From: Nocardia paucivorans NBRC 100373
GTDB taxonomy: Bacteria; Actinomycetota; Actinomycetes; Mycobacteriales; Mycobacteriaceae
DNA length: 64,000 bases
Direction: 5' to 3'
Assembly (NCBI RefSeq): GCF_000308675.1
Contig: NZ_BAGE01000030.1
Span: forward strand, 124,001-188,000
In this document: in pieces, positions 17,509-26,015 of the stretch
How the letters are laid out: every line of letters begins with the position of its first letter
How positions within the stretch are numbered: position 1 is the first letter of the stretch
Notes under the pieces: model-generated
What the model saw: the letters and a program-made list of their open reading frames with translations, nothing else
Told to the model about the DNA's origin: nothing
The model's database searches: none
Made by a program: the position numbers and the translations under genes

Positions 17509-18306
17509 GTGCGCTTGTATCGGGATCACGCCGTGGTGCTGCGCCAGCACAAACTGGGCGAGGCGGACCGTATCGTCACGCTGCTCACCCAACGGCACGG
17601 GTTGGTGCGGGCGGTGGCCAAGGGAGTCCGCCGCACCAAATCGCGGTTCGGGGCGCGATTGGAGCCCTTCGCCTATATCGATGTGCAACTGCACCCGGGC
17701 CGGAATCTGGACACCATCACCCAGGTACACACCGTGGAGGCCTTCGCGCCGGGCATCATCGACGACTACGGTCGTTACACCGCCGCCTGCGCCGTCCTGG
17801 AAACCGCCGAACGGTTGGCCGGTGAGGAACGCGCCCCCGTACCCCGGCTGCACACCCTCACCGCGGGCGCCCTGCGCGCCATCGCCGCCGGCCACCGCCC
17901 ACACGAGCTGATTCTGGACGCCTATCTGCTGCGCGCCATGGACTGTGCCGGCTGGGCGCCCGCCCTGGACGAATGCGCCCGCTGCGCCACCCCCGGCCCA
18001 CATCGCGCCTTCCATGTCGCCGCGGGCGGCGCGGTCTGCGTCAACTGCCGCCCGCCCGGTGCGACCACCCCGGCGCCCGAGGCGTTCCACCTGCTCTCGG
18101 CGTTGCGGCACGGAAACTGGGCCGAGGTCGACCGAATACCCGAACAGGTGCGGCGCCAGGCCAGTGGTCTGGTCGCGGCGCATCTGCAATGGCATCTGGA
18201 GCGGAAACTGCGCACCCTGCCGCTGTTGGAACGCTCGAACGAGGTGTCCGCCGACAGCCCCGGATCGGAGCCGAGCGCCACGGCTCCCGTGGGTGTGGGG
18301 GCCTAG
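17509..18306 (+). CDS. recO: DNA repair protein RecO
   Basis: Recombination mediator of the RecFOR pathway; it binds ssDNA and SSB and helps load RecA. The 265-residue protein has an N-terminal OB fold (VRLYRDHAVVLRQHKLGEADRIVTLLT), a helical core and a zinc-binding C-x2-C pair (CARC… and CVNC). The GTG at 17509 is chosen because the family begins directly with this strand and an AAGACT -10-like box ends six bases before it. A GTG/ATG-type start at 17464 would add 15 residues of no family similarity. Confidence 0.93.
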   Translation: MRLYRDHAVVLRQHKLGEADRIVTLLTQRHGLVRAVAKGVRRTKSRFGARLEPFAYIDVQLHPGRNLDTITQVHTVEAFAPGIIDDYGRYTAACAVLETAERLAGEERAPVPRLHTLTAGALRAIAAGHRPHELILDAYLLRAMDCAGWAPALDECARCATPGPHRAFHVAAGGAVCVNCRPPGATTPAPEAFHLLSALRHGNWAEVDRIPEQVRRQASGLVAAHLQWHLERKLRTLPLLERSNEVSADSPGSEPSATAPVGVGA

Positions 18307-18366
18307 GTTCGGCCGGTTCCCGGGAATTCCGACCGGCCTGCGGCGGGGCCGGCCGCATCAGGCAGG

Positions 18367-19191
18367 ATGGACAAGGTGTTCCCGCGTCGTGACTCTTCCG
18401 GCCCGGACGTCTCGCCGTCCGAGGGCCGCCGTACAGTTCGTCCGCCGTCACCGCATCCGTCCGGGGCCCGTCCCCCGAAACTGCCCCCCGAACTGGTTCC
18501 CAGACATGTGGCGTTGGTGATGGACGGCAACGGTCGGTGGGCGCAGGAGCGGGGTCTACCGCGCACGGCCGGACACGAACGCGGTGAGGCCGTGCTCATG
18601 GATACCGTCGAGGGCTGTATCGAGATCGGTGTGAAGTGGTTGTCGGCGTACGCGTTCTCCACCGAGAACTGGCGGCGCAGCCCGGAGGAGGTGCGCTTCC
18701 TGATGGGCTTCAACCGGGATGTCATCCGCCGCCGTCGGGACGAGATGCACGAGATGGGTGTGCGGGTGCGTTGGGCCGGGCGGCGTCCTCGGTTGTGGCG
18801 TAGCGTGATCAAGGAGTTGGAGACCGCGCAGGAGCTCACCAAGGACAACACCGTCATGACGCTCACCATGTGCGTCAATTACGGGGGCCGCGCCGAGATC
18901 ACCGACGCCGCCCGCGAGATCGCGCGCCGGGCGGCGGCGGGGGAGCTGGATCCGGAGAAGATCACCGAGGCCACCATCGCCCGGTTCCTCGACGAACCGG
19001 ATATGCCGGATGTGGATCTGTTCCTGCGTCCGTCGGGTGAGTTCCGCAGTTCGAACTTCCTCATCTGGCAGTCGGCCTACGCCGAATACGTCTACCAGGA
19101 CACGCTGTTCCCCGATTTCGACCGCCGCAATCTGTGGGAGGCCTGCCTGGCCTACGCCAAACGCGACCGACGGTTCGGAGGCACCAAATGA
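18367..19191 (+). CDS. uppS: Decaprenyl diphosphate synthase (cis-prenyltransferase UppS)
   Basis: Extends farnesyl diphosphate with isopentenyl units in cis to the C50 carrier lipid for cell wall synthesis. The 274-residue protein has the catalytic region [13 protein letters not shown] (Asp-Gly-Asn-Gly-Arg-Trp), STENWRRS, and the C-terminal [24 protein letters not shown]. The 40-residue Pro-rich N-terminal extension is usual in the actinobacterial long-chain enzyme (compare Rv2361c). Decaprenyl product length is inferred from that homology. It overlaps the next gene by four bases (ATGA). Confidence 0.94.
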   Translation: MDKVFPRRDSSGPDVSPSEGRRTVRPPSPHPSGARPPKLPPELVPRHVALVMDGNGRWAQERGLPRTAGHERGEAVLMDTVEGCIEIGVKWLSAYAFSTENWRRSPEEVRFLMGFNRDVIRRRRDEMHEMGVRVRWAGRRPRLWRSVIKELETAQELTKDNTVMTLTMCVNYGGRAEITDAAREIARRAAAGELDPEKITEATIARFLDEPDMPDVDLFLRPSGEFRSSNFLIWQSAYAEYVYQDTLFPDFDRRNLWEACLAYAKRDRRFGGTK

Positions 19192-19607
19192 GCGATCCGG
19201 ACACGACCTTGGCCCCCGATCTGGAACTACAGGCCCGCGCGGGTGCCTCGTTGGCGCTCTACGACATCGATGTGCGGGTCGACAACGACGGCTCGCTGCG
19301 GTTCGACTACGAGGGCGTGTTGTGTTCTCTGACCGCCGTCACCCTGACCCCCGGTCTGGATGTGCTGACCCTGACCTGCGTATTGGCCTGGGATCGCCCG
19401 CTCAAACCGCAGTTGCACAAACGGGTGGCCGAACGCAACAGCTCGTTGCAGTTCGGTTCGATCGTGGTGATCGGGCGCGACAAACTGGCCGATGTCATCC
19501 TGCGCTACACCTTCCCGGGTGCCGGTCTGGACGACCAGGCCCTGAGCACCATGCTGCTGCTGGTGCTATCGGGTGCCGCTCGGGCGCGTCAGGGTTTGCT
19601 GCCCTGA
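19188..19607 (+). CDS. Conserved hypothetical protein downstream of uppS
   Basis: A 139-residue protein, mixed alpha/beta, with no catalytic motif that I recognise. Its pattern (a hydrophobic strand [17 protein letters not shown], a second strand [13 protein letters not shown] and terminal helices) recalls the YbjN/type III chaperone-like fold. It matches the position of mycobacterial Rv2360c, a conserved protein after uppS. The ATG overlaps the uppS stop codon, so translation is probably coupled. Function is unknown. Confidence 0.75.
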   Translation: MSDPDTTLAPDLELQARAGASLALYDIDVRVDNDGSLRFDYEGVLCSLTAVTLTPGLDVLTLTCVLAWDRPLKPQLHKRVAERNSSLQFGSIVVIGRDKLADVILRYTFPGAGLDDQALSTMLLLVLSGAARARQGLLP

Positions 19608-19634
19608 TCCAACCGGGGGTCGAGCGTGTGGCCG

Positions 19635-20249
19635 TCAGCTCGTCGCCGATTGTCCGGGTTCGGAGGGAAACAGGGTCTCCACCCCGCGGATCAGGGTTTT
19701 CGCGTCGATATCACCGATGATCAGGCGTTGCAGGATATATCCGGGGAGCAGCCCGAACAGGGTGGCGGCGACGGCATCGATATCGGCATCGGCGGGTAGC
19801 CGGCCCGCCTCGCGCATTCGCTCGGCGTAGTCCCGCCATATCCCGCGGATGCCGACCATTGTCCGCTTCACATACACCGCGGCCTCGGAATCGGTCAGTC
19901 CCAGCGTCCAGGCCTGCGGCGCCAACCGCATTCGCCCCTCGTCCCCGCTCTGCGTATCGATCCAGGTGGTGGCGACGGCGATGACCTCGGCCGGGGACGG
20001 TAGTGGATCGCGGCGGATCACCTCGAGTAACACCTCGCGGACATCGGCCGACGCGTTCGAGGCCAGTTCGGCGACCAGGTCGTCCTTGCTCTTGAAATAG
20101 CGGTACACCGCGCCCGCCGACAGTCCCGATTCGGTGAAGACATCCTGCATGGACGTCTGGTGGAACCCTTTGCGGGCGAAGCAGCGCTGAGCTGCGTCGA
20201 CGATCTGTTGGCGGCGGCGTTCCAGGTGTTCGTCACTGACCCGAGGCAT
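19635..20249 (-). CDS. TetR/AcrR family transcriptional regulator
   Basis: A 204-residue one-component repressor. The N-terminal helix-turn-helix is clear (RRQQIVDAAQRCFARKGFHQTSMQDVFTESGLSAGAVYRYFKSKDDLVAELA, residues 11-61), and the C-terminal half is a TetR_C-like ligand/dimer domain. It faces a divergent membrane protein gene across 100 bp containing a perfect 14-bp palindrome next to its own start, so it probably represses both itself and that gene. The ATG at 20249 is used; longer frames upstream run into the operator. The ligand is unknown. Confidence 0.9.
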   Translation of the reverse strand: MPRVSDEHLERRRQQIVDAAQRCFARKGFHQTSMQDVFTESGLSAGAVYRYFKSKDDLVAELASNASADVREVLLEVIRRDPLPSPAEVIAVATTWIDTQSGDEGRMRLAPQAWTLGLTDSEAAVYVKRTMVGIRGIWRDYAERMREAGRLPADADIDAVAATLFGLLPGYILQRLIIGDIDAKTLIRGVETLFPSEPGQSATS

Positions 20250-20262
20250 GACCACAAAGTAA

Positions 20263-20276
20263 AACGAATATTCGTT
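20263..20276. promoter_or_regulatory. TetR operator palindrome
   Basis: AACGAATATTCGTT is a perfect 14-bp dyad, 14 bp upstream of the tetR ATG and 74 bp before the divergent membrane protein. Position and symmetry make it the likely operator of the neighbouring TetR protein. Confidence 0.6.
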
Positions 20277-20349
20277 CTTGACAACCGAGGGGGGCGGTGC
20301 GACGGTGGAGCCAACAAAAAGAACGAACCTCCGATTTTTGGGAGACGTC

Positions 20350-21330
20350 ATGAAGTTCGTCCAGCGCGCCGTGGCCCTCGGACTCGCCGCCGCCCTCATC
20401 CAGGCGTTGATGCTGATCGCCTTCGCCTGGCCGGCCGCGCGTACCGCGCCGCGCGACCTTCCCATCGCCGTCAGCGGGCCCCAGGCCGACATGGTCGTGG
20501 GTCGACTGGAACAACAGAGCCCTGGCGCGTTCGAGCCGACCGTGCTACCCGACGAAAACGCGGTTCGGGCGGCGATCGCCGACCGTGAGGTCTACGGCGC
20601 GATCGTCACCGGCGGTGGGGCGCCGCGCGTGCTGGTGGCCTCGGCGGCGAGCCCGGTGGTCGCCCAACAGCTCACCCAGATCGGTCAGCTGATGGCCGGT
20701 GCGGCCATGACCCCCGTCGAGGATGTCGTGGCCACCGATCCCGACGATCCGCGCGGCGCCGGTTTCGGTGCCATGGCATTGCCGTTGGTCATGGCGGGTA
20801 TCGCCGCGAGTGTGCTGTTGACGCTGCTGATCGACTCGGCGGCCGGTCGTCTCGTCGGCGCGCTCACCTTCGGGGTGGTGGGCGGTCTGCTGAGCATGGC
20901 GATCGTGCAGGGGTGGTTGTCCCTCATCCCCGGTGACTATCCGACCCTGTCCGCGGTGGCCGGGTTGATCTCGTTCGCGGTTGCCGGCTCGATCGTGGGC
21001 CTGAGCAGTGCGATCGGGCGGGCCGGAATCGCCCTCGGGGCGTTGACCATGCTGTTGGTCGGCAACCCGTTCTCGGGCGCCACCTCGGCGCCGGAGCTGC
21101 TGCCGCAGCCGTGGGGTGCCATCGGTCAGCTCCTGCCGCCCGGCGCGGGTGCGACCCTGCTGCGTTCGGTGGCGTTCTTCGACGGCGCCGGTGTCGGCAA
21201 GCCGTTGCTGGTGCTGCTGGGATGGGCCGCGGTCGGATCGGTGCTGCTCGGGATCGGAATGTTCCGGGACCGGCGCTCGAAAGGTTCGGCACCGACTCCG
21301 GAGGCGGAACCCGTTTCCGTCGCGGTGTGA
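20350..21330 (+). CDS. DUF3533-like membrane protein (efflux/ABC-2-type)
   Basis: A 326-residue integral membrane protein: one N-terminal segment (residues 7-27), an extracytoplasmic domain of about 110 residues (PRDLPIAVSGPQADMVVGRLEQ…), then five hydrophobic segments between residues 130 and 310. This layout is that of the DUF3533/SNG1 or ABC-2-permease-like group of export proteins. A GGGAGA ribosome site precedes the ATG. It is paired with a divergent TetR regulator and an operator, as typical of inducible efflux genes. The substrate is unknown, and no ATPase is adjacent. Confidence 0.7.
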   Translation: MKFVQRAVALGLAAALIQALMLIAFAWPAARTAPRDLPIAVSGPQADMVVGRLEQQSPGAFEPTVLPDENAVRAAIADREVYGAIVTGGGAPRVLVASAASPVVAQQLTQIGQLMAGAAMTPVEDVVATDPDDPRGAGFGAMALPLVMAGIAASVLLTLLIDSAAGRLVGALTFGVVGGLLSMAIVQGWLSLIPGDYPTLSAVAGLISFAVAGSIVGLSSAIGRAGIALGALTMLLVGNPFSGATSAPELLPQPWGAIGQLLPPGAGATLLRSVAFFDGAGVGKPLLVLLGWAAVGSVLLGIGMFRDRRSKGSAPTPEAEPVSVAV

Positions 21331-21354
21331 CTCGACGTCCCGCGAACACTTGCC

Positions 21355-21404
21355 GATATGGCTCGGGGCCCCTGCCGTCGGTGGTGGGGGCCCCGAGCCA
21401 TATC
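21355..21404. terminator. Bidirectional hairpin terminator
   Basis: Perfect 18-base arms (GATATGGCTCGGGGCCCC and its complement) enclose a 14-base loop, between two convergent genes. No long T tract follows on either side, so it is either a strong hairpin terminator of the actinobacterial kind or a barrier between converging transcripts. Confidence 0.75.
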
Positions 21405-21417
21405 TTGTCCGGGAAGG

Positions 21418-21867
21418 TCAATCATCCGGGTGGGTTTCGGCGCAGGCGCTGCAGCTGCCGAAGATTTCCAATGTATGGCTCACATCGGTGAAACCGTGCC
21501 GGTCCGCGACGGACTCGGCCCAGGCCTCCACGGTGGGACCCTCCACCTCGACCGTGCGCCCGCAGTGCCGGCACACCAGGTGATGGTGGTGGCCGGTGGA
21601 GCACTGCCGGTACATCGATTCCCCGGTGGAGGTGCGCAGCACATCGACCATCCCGGCGTCGGCCATCGACTGGAGGGTGCGGTAGACGGTGGTCAGGCCG
21701 ATTCCCTCACCGCGGCGACGTAGTTCGTCGTGTAACTCCTGCGCGGAGCGGAAACGGTCGATATCGTCGAGCAGCGCGCTGATGGCGTTGCGCTGTCTGG
21801 TGCTGCGGATCCCCACCTTGTGCGTGGTGGCCGACTTGTCGATGGCCATGACTATAGGACCAATCAC
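21418..21867 (-). CDS. zur: Zinc uptake regulator Zur (FurB, Fur family)
   Basis: Zinc-sensing repressor of zinc-uptake and alternative ribosomal protein genes. The 149-residue protein has the Fur winged helix (RSTRQRNAISALL, then GIGLTTVYRTLQSMADAGMV), the metal-site histidine run GHHHHLVCRHCG and a second Cys pair CSAC near the end; the two C-x2-C pairs hold structural zinc. The GTG at 21867 overlaps the smtB stop (GTGA), and the ATG at 21849 is an equally possible start. The smtB-zur pair matches mycobacterial Rv2358-Rv2359, in which SmtB represses the operon when zinc is low. Confidence 0.92.
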   Translation of the reverse strand: MIGPIVMAIDKSATTHKVGIRSTRQRNAISALLDDIDRFRSAQELHDELRRRGEGIGLTTVYRTLQSMADAGMVDVLRTSTGESMYRQCSTGHHHHLVCRHCGRTVEVEGPTVEAWAESVADRHGFTDVSHTLEIFGSCSACAETHPDD

Positions 21868-22217
21868 CCTTCTTCTTCGGCATGTGCGACTGCGTCGACC
21901 ACGATATGCGCCAGATGGTCGTCGACGAGTTCGTAGAGGACCTCCCGGCCCGAACGCTCACCGTGTACCACCCCGGCGGATTTCAGAATCCGCAGGTGCT
22001 GGCTGACCAGCGGTTGTGTGACACCGAGGGCATCGACCAACTCGTGCACGCAGCGCGGCGACTCTCGCAGTTGTAGCACGATGGCGATGCGGACAGGGGC
22101 TGCGAGGGCGCGCAGTAGCTCGCCGGCGTTCTCCAACACACTCCGGGAGGGAATCGGGGCCGGGGCCGGGGAGCGGTAGGGGTTGTGCGGGGAAGCGGCG
22201 GCCGTATCGGTTGTCAT
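21864..22217 (-). CDS. smtB: ArsR/SmtB family zinc-responsive repressor
   Basis: A 117-residue winged-helix metal sensor that releases DNA on zinc binding. The DNA-binding part is RCVHELVDALGVTQPLVSQHLRILKSAGVV. The C-terminal helix carries a perfect alpha-5 zinc motif D-x-H-x10-H-x2-E (from DDHLAH to HAEE). The ATG at 22217 is preceded by AAGGAG; an ATG at 22250 upstream lies between the promoter and this site. It heads the smtB-zur operon, from a canonical promoter at 22249-22277. Confidence 0.92.
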   Translation of the reverse strand: MTTDTAAASPHNPYRSPAPAPIPSRSVLENAGELLRALAAPVRIAIVLQLRESPRCVHELVDALGVTQPLVSQHLRILKSAGVVHGERSGREVLYELVDDHLAHIVVDAVAHAEEEG

Positions 22218-22248
22218 CAGGGCAAACTCCTTATTGGAAACCGGTTCC

Positions 22249-22277
22249 ATTTTGGTATGCACAGGTGCGCATGTCAA
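22249..22277 (-). promoter_or_regulatory. smtB-zur promoter
   Basis: On the minus strand TTGACA (22272-22277) and CAAAAT (22249-22254) are separated by 17 bp, a consensus sigma-70-type promoter. An imperfect dyad (ATGCGCAC–GTGCAT) lies in the spacer and could be the SmtB operator. The -10 ends about 30 bases before the smtB ATG. Confidence 0.6.
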
Positions 22278-22449
22278 ATATCGGTTCGGCTCACGGGTGT
22301 CGTGGTGCCGCTGTCCGTCCGTTCGACCCGGCTCGATAGGCTGTAACGGACCGCGATTTGTCTGCAAGGCGATACCGGGCCGGTGCAGTGCAATGCAGCC
22401 GAGGTCGCGTACGCCCGCTCCGGGCACCCCCGATTCCGACTCGTAGTGG

Positions 22450-23850
22450 ATGGAGAAATCTCGCGTGGCACCCAAGTCGAAGGTGGACACCGTTGCCAAC
22501 CTCGCCAAGCGCCGTGGGTTGGTGTACCCGTGCGGTGAGATCTACGGCGGTACCAAATCGGCGTGGGATTACGGGCCGCTGGGTGTGGAGCTCAAGGAGA
22601 ACATCAAGAAGCAGTGGTGGCGTTCCATGGTCACCAGCCGCGAGGACGTGGTGGGTCTGGACTCCTCGGTGATCCTGCCGCGCGAGGTGTGGGTGGCATC
22701 GGGCCATGTGGAAACCTTCACCGATCCCCTGGTCGAATCGCTGTACACCCACAAGCGCTACCGCGCCGACCACCTACTCGAGGCGTACGAGGCCAAACAC
22801 GGCCACCCGCCGGCCAATGGCCTCGCCGATATCAACGACCCGGAAACCGGCCAGCCCGGTAAGTGGACCGAACCCCGCAACTTCTCCGGTCTGCTGAAAA
22901 CCTTCCTCGGTCCCGTCGACGACGAAGAAGGCCTGCACTACCTGCGCCCGGAAACCGCGCAGGGCATCTTCGTCAATTTCGCCAATGTGATGACCACCGC
23001 GCGGAAGAAGCCGCCGTTCGGCATCGCCCAGATCGGCAAGAGCTTCCGTAACGAGATCACCCCCGGCAACTTCATCTTCCGCACCCGCGAGTTCGAACAG
23101 ATGGAGATGGAGTTCTTCGTCAAACCCGGCGAGGACGCCGAATGGCACAAGTACTGGATCGACACCCGTTTCTCCTGGTACACCGACCTCGGTATCGACC
23201 CCGACAATCTGCGACTGTACGACCACCCGAAGGAAAAACTGTCGCACTACTCGGCCGGCACCACCGATATCGAATACCGGTTCGGCTTCCAGGGTGGTGA
23301 ATGGGGTGAGCTGGAAGGTATCGCCAATCGCACCGATTACGACCTGTCGACCCACTCCAAGCACTCCGGCACCGAACTGAGCTACTACGACCAGACCACC
23401 GGCGAGCGCTACATCCCCTATGTCATCGAGCCCGCGGCCGGTCTCACCCGCTCGCTGATGGCATTCCTGGTCGACGCCTATGCCGAGGACGAGGCTCCCA
23501 ATGCCAAGGGCGGTGTGGACACCCGCACCGTATTGCGACTGGACCGCCGGTTGGCTCCGGTGAAGGCGGCCGTACTGCCGCTGTCGCGCAATGCCGATCT
23601 CACCCCCAAGGCCAAGGATCTCGCCGCGAAACTGCGCAAGAGCTGGAACGTCGAATTCGACGATGCCGGCGCCATCGGCCGCCGCTACCGACGCCAGGAC
23701 GAGATCGGTACCCCGTTCTGCATCACGGTCGACTTCGACACCCTCGACGACCAGGCCGTCACGGTGCGTGAGCGCGACTCCATGGCGCAGGAACGCATCG
23801 CCCTCGACCAGGTCGAGGGATATCTGGCGCAGCGCCTGATCGGCTGCTGA
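22450..23850 (+). CDS. glyS: Glycyl-tRNA synthetase (homodimeric class II)
   Basis: Charges tRNA-Gly. The 466-residue protein has class II motif 1 near [22 protein letters not shown], motif 2 in [28 protein letters not shown] and motif 3 in [16 protein letters not shown], with a C-terminal anticodon-binding domain. It is the alpha2 type (bacterial/eukaryotic), not the alpha2beta2 form. The ATG at 22450 is taken; a GTG at 22465 is an alternative because family homology starts after it. Confidence 0.96.
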   Translation: MEKSRVAPKSKVDTVANLAKRRGLVYPCGEIYGGTKSAWDYGPLGVELKENIKKQWWRSMVTSREDVVGLDSSVILPREVWVASGHVETFTDPLVESLYTHKRYRADHLLEAYEAKHGHPPANGLADINDPETGQPGKWTEPRNFSGLLKTFLGPVDDEEGLHYLRPETAQGIFVNFANVMTTARKKPPFGIAQIGKSFRNEITPGNFIFRTREFEQMEMEFFVKPGEDAEWHKYWIDTRFSWYTDLGIDPDNLRLYDHPKEKLSHYSAGTTDIEYRFGFQGGEWGELEGIANRTDYDLSTHSKHSGTELSYYDQTTGERYIPYVIEPAAGLTRSLMAFLVDAYAEDEAPNAKGGVDTRTVLRLDRRLAPVKAAVLPLSRNADLTPKAKDLAAKLRKSWNVEFDDAGAIGRRYRRQDEIGTPFCITVDFDTLDDQAVTVRERDSMAQERIALDQVEGYLAQRLIGC

Positions 23851-23908
23851 ACCCGCCTTTCGGTTCGCTCGGGCGGTGGGGCCTGGATGTCCGGCGGGTG
23901 CCGGAGGG

Positions 23909-24490
23909 TCAGGAGGCCGTGACCGCGGCCGCGACGAGCCGACCGATGGCCTGGCGGCGATGTTGCTGTCGCGCAGGATCGGCTGTGGCGTCGTCCAGGA
24001 CGAGTCGGTCCAGGGTGGACAGCACCTGCCAACTGTGGCACAGCGACAGAATGGTCAGGAGCAGTTCTCGGGCCTGGGCATCGGTGAGCGAGGGAACTGC
24101 CCGGCGGATACCGGCGACTTTGTCGAGCATGCTTCGGTGTCGTTCGAGCTCGGCCACGGGGGCGCCGAGCTCGAGGCCTTCCCAGAACAGCAGCCGAGAG
24201 AAGGCCGGTGTCCGGCATACGTAGTCGAAATACCGCTCGGCGTAGTCGATCACCGCCTGCGGGCCGGTGCCGTCGATGGACACGGCATCGGCCAGTCTGG
24301 CCACCTCCCGCTCGACGACGATGGTGAACAGCCGATTCTTGGTCCCGAAGTATTTGTAGATGCGTTCCTTGTTGACCCCGGCCGCGGCGGCGATACGGTC
24401 CACGCGCGCCCCGGCGAGGCCGTGCTCGCAGAACTCCGCCGTGGCCGCGTCCAGTAAAAGCCGTTTGGTGCGTTCGGTGTCCCAGGCCAT
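23909..24490 (-). CDS. TetR family transcriptional regulator
   Basis: A 193-residue regulator with an N-terminal helix-turn-helix (LLLDAATAEFCEHGLAGARVDRIAAAAGVNKERIYKYFGTKNRLF, residues 11-55) and an all-helical ligand domain. It is divergent from a small membrane protein; the 100-bp gap contains two copies of an 18-bp element in opposite orientation. The ligand is unknown. Confidence 0.88.
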   Translation of the reverse strand: MAWDTERTKRLLLDAATAEFCEHGLAGARVDRIAAAAGVNKERIYKYFGTKNRLFTIVVEREVARLADAVSIDGTGPQAVIDYAERYFDYVCRTPAFSRLLFWEGLELGAPVAELERHRSMLDKVAGIRRAVPSLTDAQARELLLTILSLCHSWQVLSTLDRLVLDDATADPARQQHRRQAIGRLVAAAVTAS

Positions 24491-24511
24491 GGGCCTACCC
24501 TAACAAAATCT

Positions 24512-24529
24512 CCAACTAGATGGTTGCAA
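24512..24529. promoter_or_regulatory. TetR operator copy 1
   Basis: CCAACTAGATGGTTGCAA, itself a dyad (CAAC…GTTG), lies 22 bp before the tetR start. A copy with 16 of 18 identical positions occurs in inverted orientation at 24558-24575. Confidence 0.6.
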
Positions 24530-24557
24530 TTCTGGTCGGACCTGGTGTCTACTCGAT

Positions 24558-24575
24558 TTGCAACCAGTTAGTTGG
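24558..24575. promoter_or_regulatory. TetR operator copy 2 (inverted)
   Basis: Reverse complement of CCAACTAACTGGTTGCAA, matching operator copy 1 with two differences. It abuts the AGGAGG of the divergent gene, so binding here would block that gene directly. Confidence 0.6.
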
Positions 24576-24591
24576 AAATTAGGAGGGTTCC

Positions 24592-24930
24592 GTGTCCACT
24601 ACTTGCGCCCCCGGTGAAGCCACCCGTGCAGCGCACGCCTTCCCGATGGCCGCCCCCTCGATACACGTCCGCGCCGTCATAACCTGGTTGGTCATATTTC
24701 CTCTGGTGGCCTTGGGTATGACCGTGATGGCCCCGTTCACCGGAGACTGGCCCCCGGTACTGCGTGCACTCGTCCTCACGGCCGTCGTGGTCCCCACCTC
24801 CGTCTACGTTTTGGTCCCACGACTACTCGCCGGTTACCAGCGGATCGTCGGTCGTTCGACCGAAAGGTCTCGCAGGCGGTGGGCGCCGTGGAACCGTCCG
24901 TCCGAGCCGGATGAAGGCCGGGTCGAATAG
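24592..24930 (+). CDS. Small membrane protein, hypothetical
   Basis: A 112-residue protein with two hydrophobic segments (about residues 29-47, VITWLVIFPLVALGMTVMA, and 57-76, LRALVLTAVVVPTSVYVLVP) and a charged C-terminal tail. The sequence between resembles the membrane tail found behind some antibiotic-biosynthesis-monooxygenase (ABM) domains, but no catalytic part is present. AGGAGG precedes the GTG start. It is under probable control of the divergent TetR. No function is assigned. Confidence 0.65.
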   Translation: MSTTCAPGEATRAAHAFPMAAPSIHVRAVITWLVIFPLVALGMTVMAPFTGDWPPVLRALVLTAVVVPTSVYVLVPRLLAGYQRIVGRSTERSRRRWAPWNRPSEPDEGRVE

Positions 24931-24968
24931 CGGTCGAGCCGGATCGTGCGGCGAGGAGAAACCCGGGG

Positions 24969-25616
24969 CTACGCGCCCTGATCGCGGTTTCCGTCGTCGC
25001 GGTCCGGCACGTCCCAGAAGGCGAGTTCGTGTCGCATACCGGTGCGGAAGAGTTGCTCGGCGCGCTCGGGATCGGTGACGGATTCGTCGAGCATCTGCGC
25101 GCAGCGGTGGGCGAGTTCGGCGAATCGGGGATCGGCATAGGTGTCGACCCACCGCCGGTAGCGCGGTTCGGCGGGCGGATTCCGGGCGAGCAGCGTTCCC
25201 AATGTCGAGTAACCCCACATACACGGGTACAACGCGGCCAGTCCATCGGGATAGGAGGCGGCCGAGTCGAGCAGAAACGACGTATAGGCGGCACACGGTT
25301 CGCCCTTGGTCGCGCCGGGTAGATCGGCTCCGAACTCGGCGGCCAGGTCGCGGTGCAGCGACAGCTCGTCGTGATAGGTCGAATACGCCAGATCGACCAG
25401 GTCTCCGAGGTGGTCGGGTGGGGCCTGCCAGGCCAGGCGGGCGAATACCCGCACATAGTCCAGCAGGAACAGATAGTCCTGTTCCAGCCATGATCGGAAC
25501 ACCGATTCCGGGAGATCGCCACGGGCGATACCGGCGACCGTCGGATGGTCGAGCTGTTCGAGGACCAGAGGTCGGCCGATGGTGTGCAGATACTCGGAGT
25601 ACTCGGAGAAGCCCAT
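24969..25616 (-). CDS. TenA family protein (thiaminase II / PqqC-like fold)
   Basis: An all-helical 215-residue protein of the TenA family, which hydrolyses degraded thiamine pyrimidines for salvage. Family features are RSWLEQDYLFLLDYVRVFARLAW, the SLHRDLAAEFG helix, and the conserved YTSFLLDSA and LYPCMWGY motifs; the final EFW-like helix is RHELAFWDV. No TPP riboswitch or thi gene is adjacent, so involvement in thiamine salvage is inferred from family only. Confidence 0.85.
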   Translation of the reverse strand: MGFSEYSEYLHTIGRPLVLEQLDHPTVAGIARGDLPESVFRSWLEQDYLFLLDYVRVFARLAWQAPPDHLGDLVDLAYSTYHDELSLHRDLAAEFGADLPGATKGEPCAAYTSFLLDSAASYPDGLAALYPCMWGYSTLGTLLARNPPAEPRYRRWVDTYADPRFAELAHRCAQMLDESVTDPERAEQLFRTGMRHELAFWDVPDRDDGNRDQGA

Positions 25617-25714
25617 GCCTCAGTGTGGCGTACGACCACTCGAAGGATTGCCGACTCGTAGGCGGCATACCTGAGCCCAACCGGGCACTGTTCGCAACGA
25701 GACAGGAGGTGGTC

Positions 25715-26015
25715 GTGAAGTACTTCGATACCGCTGGGCCGTGTCTGCCGGACCGGCACTATATTCTCGCCCGCGATCGAGCGTCACCCCAACGCCTGCC
25801 GCCATATCGCGCGTGGCCGGTACTTCGTGGCGCATGCGCCACGGCGGACGGGAAAGACCACCGGTCCGGCGGAGTTGGCGCATCGGCTCACTGCCGAAAG
25901 CGAGTATGTGACGCTGCATTATCGCTGCCCGGCCGTGGTGGTGCGGAAATCCGTGGCCGATCTCGCCGGCGCCGAGCAGAATCCTTGCCCGTGTTCGAGT
26001 TTCACGCAGAGCTGA
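25715..26015 (+). pseudogene. Frameshifted N-terminal remnant of an AAA-type ATPase
   Basis: Starting at GTG 25715, with AGGAGG five bases upstream, the sequence encodes KYFDTAGPCLPDRHYIL. This is the characteristic beginning of a family of AAA/PD-(D/E)XK-type ATPases. After about 20 codons one extra base shifts the frame. The continuation is in the next frame: IERHPNACRHIARGRYF, then FVAHAPRRTGKTT (Walker A), then ELAHRLTAESEYVTLHYRC. It ends at a stop at 26015. Only about 100 residues of a protein normally several hundred long remain. It is a truncated, dead copy, possibly from a transferred element. Family recognition is from memory of the motif. Confidence 0.6.

Noticed and set aside
25617..25714. 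TPP riboswitch near the TenA gene
   Set aside because: The upstream sequence has no CTGAGA/THI-box-like core.
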